Of a stretch of 64,000 bases of DNA, positions 61,717-64,000 are shown in pieces; position 1 is the first letter of the stretch, and each line of letters begins with the position of its first letter. The notes beneath the pieces were generated by a model, which was not told the DNA's origin, did no database searches, and was given only the letters and a program-made list of their open reading frames with translations. The translations under genes were made by a program, and so were the position numbers. Origin of the DNA: Methanomethylovorans sp. PtaU1.Bin093 (lineage in GTDB: Archaea; Halobacteriota; Methanosarcinia; Methanosarcinales; Methanosarcinaceae); contig NZ_MVQX01000087.1 of assembly GCF_002067275.1 (NCBI RefSeq), positions 1-64,000 on the forward strand, read 5' to 3'.

Positions 61717-63054
61717 ATGGCACAAAAAGCAATGACCAACGAGGAAGTGCTGCAAAAAGTTGCAGAAAATGATGTAAAGTTCATAAGGACACAGTTCACT
61801 GATACTCTGGGTATCATCAAAAGTTGGGCAATTCCGGCAGAGGACCTTGAGGGAGCTTTCAAGGACGGTGTTATGTTCGATGGTTCTTCGATAGAGGGTT
61901 TCGCAAGGATAGAAGAATCCGATATGATGCTCATGCCCGATCCATCTACTTTCAGGATACTCCCATGGAGGCCAAAGGAAGGCTCAGTGGCCCGTATCAT
62001 TGGTGATGTAAAGAAGCCAGATGGTACTCCGTTCGAAGGCGATCCGAGGTATGTCCTGAAGCAAGCCATGGCTGATGCTGCAGAAATGGGATACACGATG
62101 AACGTAGGCCCGGAGCTTGAGTTCTTCCTGTTCAAGCTGGACGCAGAAGGTAACCCTACAACACATCTGACCGATCAGGGAGGATATTTCGACTTTGCTC
62201 CTCTGGACAAGGCACAGGATGTAAGAAGAGACATAGACTTCGCACTTGAGTCTATGGGGTTCAAGCTGGAGGCTTCTCACCACGAGGTAGCTCCTTCACA
62301 GCACGAGATCAACTTCAGGTTCGGTGACATGCTTTCCACTGCAGACAAGGTCATTACCTTCAAGTACGTGGCAAAATCCATTGCATATCACAAGGGGTAC
62401 TATATCTCCTTCATGCCGAAGCCTCTTTTCGGTGTGAACGGTTCAGGCATGCACACTAACCAGTCCTTGATGACTAACGGCAAGAACGCCTTCTATGACC
62501 CGGATGCACCAAAAGGCCTCTCACAGACGTCCATGTATTACATAGGCGGTATGCTGAAGCACATCAGAGAGTTCGCTGCAGTCACCAACTCAACTGTGAA
62601 CTCCTACAAGAGGCTTGTGCCAGGATATGAAGCACCTATATATGTCACATGGTCTGCCACCAACAGGAGCTCTCTCATCAGGATCCCTGCAACAAGAGGC
62701 ATTGGCACAAGGATCGAACTAAGGTGCCCTGACCCTGCATGTAACCCATACCTTGCATTCGCCCTGATGCTGCGTGCTGGTCTTGACGGTATAAAGAACA
62801 AGATCGAGCCACCAGAGGCCACGAACGTCAACATCTTCAAGCTCAGTGAAGAAGAGCGTACAAAGAGAGGTATCCAGTCCCTCCCTGGCAGCCTGAAGGA
62901 GTCCCTGGATCTCATGCGCGCCAGCGAGTTCACAAAGAATGCTCTTGGTGAACACGTCTTCAACAGCTTCCTTAAGGCAAAGACCGCTGAATGGGATTCA
63001 TACAAGGCACAGGTCCACCAGTGGGAACTGGACAACTACCTAAGCATATTGTAA
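61717..63054 (+). CDS. glnA: glutamine synthetase, type I
   Basis: GlnA makes glutamine from glutamate and ammonia. Characteristic segments in the 445-residue protein: MFDGSSIEGFARIEESDM, GPELEFFLFKLD, HHEVAPSQHEINFRFGD, NGSGMHTNQSLM, ATRGIGTRIELRCPDPACNP (ammonium/glutamate sites) and the Y-x-L-type end. It is the short GSI-alpha-like form without an adenylylation-site insert that I can identify. AAGAGGTAATAGG precedes the ATG. The glutamate synthase subunit is the next gene. Confidence 0.96.
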   Translation: MAQKAMTNEEVLQKVAENDVKFIRTQFTDTLGIIKSWAIPAEDLEGAFKDGVMFDGSSIEGFARIEESDMMLMPDPSTFRILPWRPKEGSVARIIGDVKKPDGTPFEGDPRYVLKQAMADAAEMGYTMNVGPELEFFLFKLDAEGNPTTHLTDQGGYFDFAPLDKAQDVRRDIDFALESMGFKLEASHHEVAPSQHEINFRFGDMLSTADKVITFKYVAKSIAYHKGYYISFMPKPLFGVNGSGMHTNQSLMTNGKNAFYDPDAPKGLSQTSMYYIGGMLKHIREFAAVTNSTVNSYKRLVPGYEAPIYVTWSATNRSSLIRIPATRGIGTRIELRCPDPACNPYLAFALMLRAGLDGIKNKIEPPEATNVNIFKLSEEERTKRGIQSLPGSLKESLDLMRASEFTKNALGEHVFNSFLKAKTAEWDSYKAQVHQWELDNYLSIL

Positions 63055-63070
63055 GGGAAATATCCCTTAC
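63051..63070 (+). terminator. hairpin overlapping the glnA stop codon
   Basis: GTAAGGGA (63051-63058) pairs perfectly with TCCCTTAC (63063-63070) with an AATA loop. The stem includes the glnA stop TAA (63052-63054). The following sequence is T-rich but lacks a long T run, so it may be a terminator or an attenuator before the next gene. Confidence 0.5.
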
Positions 63071-63248
63071 ATATAACTTTATCCCATTGTCCCTATGGAC
63101 GTTAGATGCCAATTGCTTTTAGTTTGGCTTCCCTCTATTGGAGATCCTCCTCAATGAACGACGAAAACAGGTCTTTTACGGATATTTGCATGGTTGGTCC
63201 GCAAAAGGCAAATTGATGTATCTCCAAAAACAGTTCTTAGTGGTAAAT

Positions 63249-64000
63249 ATGTGCGGAATTATAGGCGTTATAGACCGTGGCCGGTCTGGCATGGACGGCT
63301 CAGGTATAAAAGAGGCCCTCAGCCTGATGAACGAACGAGGAAGTGGAGAAGGCGCGGGTTATGTAGCTTATGGCATATACCCGGATTATCCGGATTATTA
63401 TGCTCTTCATGTCTTCTATGACAATCTGGTGGAACCGAAAAAGAAGGTAGATGAACTACTTGAAAAGTGGGGACGCATAGTTCAGCAGGAAGAGATCCCT
63501 ACCTATGAGCGACCCGGCCTCAGGAAGAAACATATCCCATGGAGGTATTTCTACAAGCCCCATAAGGATCTCGTGGTAGGCAGTTCCACACCTGAAGACG
63601 ATCTTGTAAAGACCCTTGTGATGGACATCAACTCCCGTATAGATGGTGCTCTGGTGTTCTCTTCAGGCGTCAATATGGGAGTGTTCAAAGCGGCCGGCTG
63701 GCCTGAGGATGTTGCGGATTTTTACCGCATACAGGATTACAAGGGTTACATATGGCTTGCCCATAACCGTTATCCGACAAACACCCCGGGCTGGTGGGGA
63801 GGTGCCCATCCATTCAATCTGCTTGACTGGTCAGTGGTCCACAATGGAGAGATCACTTCTTACGGTACTAACAGGCAGTATGTGGAAAGCAATGGCTACA
63901 AGTGTACTATGTTCACGGATACTGAGGTTGTAGCTTACCTCTTTGATATCCTGGGCAGGCGTCATGGATTGCCTGAAGATCTGGTTGTGAAAGCTTTGGC
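63249..64000 (+). CDS. glutamate synthase-type glutamine amidotransferase subunit (class II), cut by window end
   Basis: Starts MCGIIGVIDRGRSG at 63249 and runs off the window, so only about 250 residues are present. The N-terminal cysteine after Met is the class II (Ntn) glutaminase nucleophile. LAHNRYPTNTPGWWGGAHPF and VVHNGEITSYG are the active-site blocks of archaeal glutamate synthase subunit 1 (COG0067). With glnA directly before it, this supports a GS/GOGAT ammonia assimilation unit. The synthase domain itself would be a separate gene further on. Confidence 0.85.
   Translation, partial: MCGIIGVIDRGRSGMDGSGIKEALSLMNERGSGEGAGYVAYGIYPDYPDYYALHVFYDNLVEPKKKVDELLEKWGRIVQQEEIPTYERPGLRKKHIPWRYFYKPHKDLVVGSSTPEDDLVKTLVMDINSRIDGALVFSSGVNMGVFKAAGWPEDVADFYRIQDYKGYIWLAHNRYPTNTPGWWGGAHPFNLLDWSVVHNGEITSYGTNRQYVESNGYKCTMFTDTEVVAYLFDILGRRHGLPEDLVVKAL

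Overview
The window is about 64 kb of a methanogenic archaeon, almost certainly a member of the Methanosarcinales (Methanosarcinaceae, for example a Methanolobus- or Methanomethylovorans-like methylotroph). Grounds: F420-dependent methylene-H4MPT dehydrogenase (mtd), MptA for methanopterin synthesis, heterodisulfide reductase HdrC/HdrB, O-phosphoseryl-tRNA synthetase, the chromosomal protein MC1, Fae-Hps, archaeal S17e, SRP54 and archaeal TATA/SD signals (GGTGA, GGAGG). Genus is inference. Gene density is high and nearly everything is housekeeping.

Layout. 1-5.1 kb: 3' end of a 5S rRNA, tgtA (archaeosine), then a tight UbiA prenyltransferase / geranylgeranyl-reductase-like flavoprotein / radical SAM-SPASM trio. 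5.1-9.8 kb: coiled-coil protein with serB, mtd with a small membrane protein, pyruvate-kinase-C-like protein, PAC2 and DUF473. 9.9-19.2 kb: mostly minus-strand information genes (sepS, translin, UPF0147, hef, glyS), an aldolase paralogue and a dUTPase-like gene. 19.3-22.2 kb: the most accessory stretch: a structured leader with a small protein, then a secreted protein with two ATGAPD-type sugar-binding-like repeats, a cohesin and a dockerin-like end (broken by a one-base frameshift), followed by a membrane-anchored cohesin protein. 22.3-29.9 kb: tRNA-Val, nth, a ThiC-family enzyme, a DUF2157/GDYXXLXY pair, fae-hps and tpiA. 30-34.8 kb: the early and tyrosine-branch aromatic operon (aroA'-aroB'-aroD-aroE-tyrA). 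34.9-51 kb: KaiC-like ATPase, guaA subunit A, srp54, initiator tRNA, dinB, rps17e-dapA-dapB, pyrBI, hps-rraA, prepilin peptidase, recQ. 51-64 kb: guaA subunit B with the archaeosine radical SAM enzyme, argB, MC1, mptA, two acetyltransferases, tRNA-Arg, hdrCB, glnA and the start of an archaeal glutamate synthase subunit.

How it fits together. mtd, mptA, fae-hps, hdrCB and tpiA serve methanogenesis, its cofactor and sugar phosphate synthesis; aro/tyr, dap, pyr, gua, argB and an ArgA-like acetyltransferase are anabolic; glnA (with two overlapping NrpR-like operator sites at its transcription start) and the glutamate synthase subunit are nitrogen assimilation. tgtA and the RaSEA radical SAM enzyme, 50 kb apart, act in the same tRNA archaeosine pathway.

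Most interesting: (1) the cohesin/dockerin surface pair and its frameshift; (2) the UbiA-flavoprotein-radical SAM trio, a plausible prenyl-lipid or prenylquinone-like pathway; (3) the double-hairpin leader before a 74-residue protein; (4) NrpR-like sites at glnA; (5) a KaiC-like protein with a degenerate first ATPase domain. No CRISPR array, transposase or prophage was seen.
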